Below are positions 63,299 through 64,000 of a stretch of 64,000 nucleotides of DNA, one piece after another (the first letter of the stretch is position 1; each line of letters opens with the position of its first letter). The notes below the pieces were generated by a model, which was not told the DNA's origin, searched no databases, and was given only the letters and a program-made list of their open reading frames with translations. The DNA is from Clostridioides difficile (GTDB lineage: Bacteria > Bacillota > Clostridia > Peptostreptococcales > Peptostreptococcaceae): NCBI GenBank assembly GCA_024919175.1, contig CP103804.1, positions 868,001-932,000 on the forward strand, given 5' to 3'. The position numbers and the translations under genes are program-made.

Positions 63299-64000
63299 TT
63301 GAACAAACTATATTCTATTTTATTAAAACAACACGTTGGTGGTCCAGATAAGCCAGTAGTAAGTGTTGGAGATGTAGTAAAAAAAGGAACTCTAATCGCA
63401 GAACCAGCTGGATTAGGAGCAAATATTTATGCCAGTGTTAGTGGAAAAATAAGTGAAATAAATGACCAAGCTATAGTAATTGAAGCTGATGAAGCACAAG
63501 ATGATACTTTTGAACCATTAAAAGGAGAAGGTATACTTGACTTAATTAAAGAAGCTGGAGTTGTAGGAATGGGTGGAGCAGGATTCCCTACTCATATAAA
63601 ATTAAACATAGATTTAAAAGGTGGAACAATATTAGCAAATGCAGCTGAATGTGAACCTTTATTAGCTCATAACATAAAAGAAATAGAAGAAAATCCAGAA
63701 ATAGTTTACAAAGGTATAAAATATGCTATGGAAGTTACTAATGCTGGAAAAGGTATGCTAGCAATAAAGAGCAAACACCCAGAAGCAATAGCAGCATTCA
63801 AAAAAGTAATAAAGCCAGGAGATAATATAGAAGTTGCTGAACTAGTTGACATGTACCCAATGGGAGAAGAAAGAGCTATAGTAAGAGATGTTCTAGGAAA
63901 ATTACTTGAGCCAACTCAATTACCTTCAGAAGCTAATGCAGTAGTAATAAATGTAGAAACATTAACTAGAATAGTAGAAGCTGTTGAGCAAAAAAGACCA
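63299..64000 (+). CDS. prdC: PrdC, RnfC-like electron-transfer protein of proline reductase (3' truncated)
   Basis: The first 234 codons, starting at TTG 63299 behind AAGGGGG. The N-terminus begins with KQHVGGPDKPVVSVGDVVKKGTLIAEPAGLGANIYASVSGKI, a barrel-sandwich domain as in RnfC, followed by GVVGMGGAGFPTHIKL, NAAECEPLLAHN and EERAIVRDVLGK, the NADH/FMN-binding RnfC core. PrdC is thought to pass electrons to D-proline reductase. The window ends before any cluster-binding cysteines. Sigma-54 promoter upstream; proline metabolism also links it to hypD-proC. Confidence 0.93.
   Translation, partial: MNKLYSILLKQHVGGPDKPVVSVGDVVKKGTLIAEPAGLGANIYASVSGKISEINDQAIVIEADEAQDDTFEPLKGEGILDLIKEAGVVGMGGAGFPTHIKLNIDLKGGTILANAAECEPLLAHNIKEIEENPEIVYKGIKYAMEVTNAGKGMLAIKSKHPEAIAAFKKVIKPGDNIEVAELVDMYPMGEERAIVRDVLGKLLEPTQLPSEANAVVINVETLTRIVEAVEQKRP

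Noticed and set aside
1..64000. CRISPR arrays, tRNA or rRNA genes, prophage or plasmid functions
   Set aside because: No regularly spaced direct repeats, tRNA-like cloverleaf, rRNA segments, integrase, capsid or replication genes were seen.

Overview
The window is low-GC Firmicutes DNA (AGA arginine codons, ATA isoleucine codons, AGGAGG-type ribosome binding sites, many TTG and GTG starts). Gene content and order point to Clostridioides difficile: a CmrRST operon with its riboswitch and invertible switch, a secondary type IV pilus cluster, HypD hydroxyproline dehydratase, an HtrA-like protease, an alpha/beta SASP gene and the start of prdC. This identification comes from reading the sequence against remembered gene families; no database search was run.

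Layout. 1-3.2 kb: the end of an AraC/GyrI-type regulator, an SRPBCC protein, and a divergent GntR-ABC transporter operon with a clear promoter/operator. 3.56-5.39 kb: an IStron (group I intron plus IS605-type ends) carrying only tnpB. 5.4-11.2 kb: a small type IV pilus operon (DUF881 protein, pilB, pilC, pilA, and pilM-, pilN- and pilO-like genes). 11.4-14.9 kb: a SEC-C protein, two small unknown proteins and a FAD oxidoreductase. 15-20 kb: a Pho-box-controlled Na/Pi transporter and a large cell-wall protein with a serine-beta-lactamase-like domain and three CWB2 repeats. 20.2-27.6 kb: pgi, htrA, the HypD activase, hypD and proC. 28.4-32 kb: a seven-domain cyclic-di-GMP enzyme with codon use unlike its neighbours. 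32.2-38 kb: feoAB under a Fur-box-like site, a Gx-type membrane protein, a Spo0E-like protein, an MgtC-like protein and oligoendopeptidase F.

38.3-47.1 kb: phosphate uptake (pstS, then pstC-pstA-pstB-phoU) interrupted by cmrR-cmrS-cmrT. The cmr leader holds a sigma-A promoter, a c-di-GMP-II riboswitch with a terminator, and an element flanked by 23-bp inverted repeats. 47.3-56.3 kb: an aromatic-acid-exporter-like membrane protein, a group-B-like [FeFe]-hydrogenase, a polysaccharide deacetylase, valS behind a T-box, an orphan LytTR response regulator and azlCD. 57-64 kb: a subtilase with an acyl-carrier-like tail, folC, a TSCPD protein, a beta-propeller protein, a DUF4364 protein, a SASP gene with a sigma-G-like promoter, a PdaB-like deacetylase and the first 234 codons of prdC behind a textbook sigma-54 promoter.

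Shared themes: (1) cyclic-di-GMP (riboswitch, GGDEF/EAL enzyme, type IV pilus genes); (2) phosphate (three separate Pho-box-like arrays); (3) Stickland proline metabolism (HypD makes pyrroline-5-carboxylate, ProC makes proline, PrdC feeds electrons to proline reductase); (4) sporulation (Spo0E-like, SASP, PdaB-like). No tRNA, rRNA or CRISPR array was seen.
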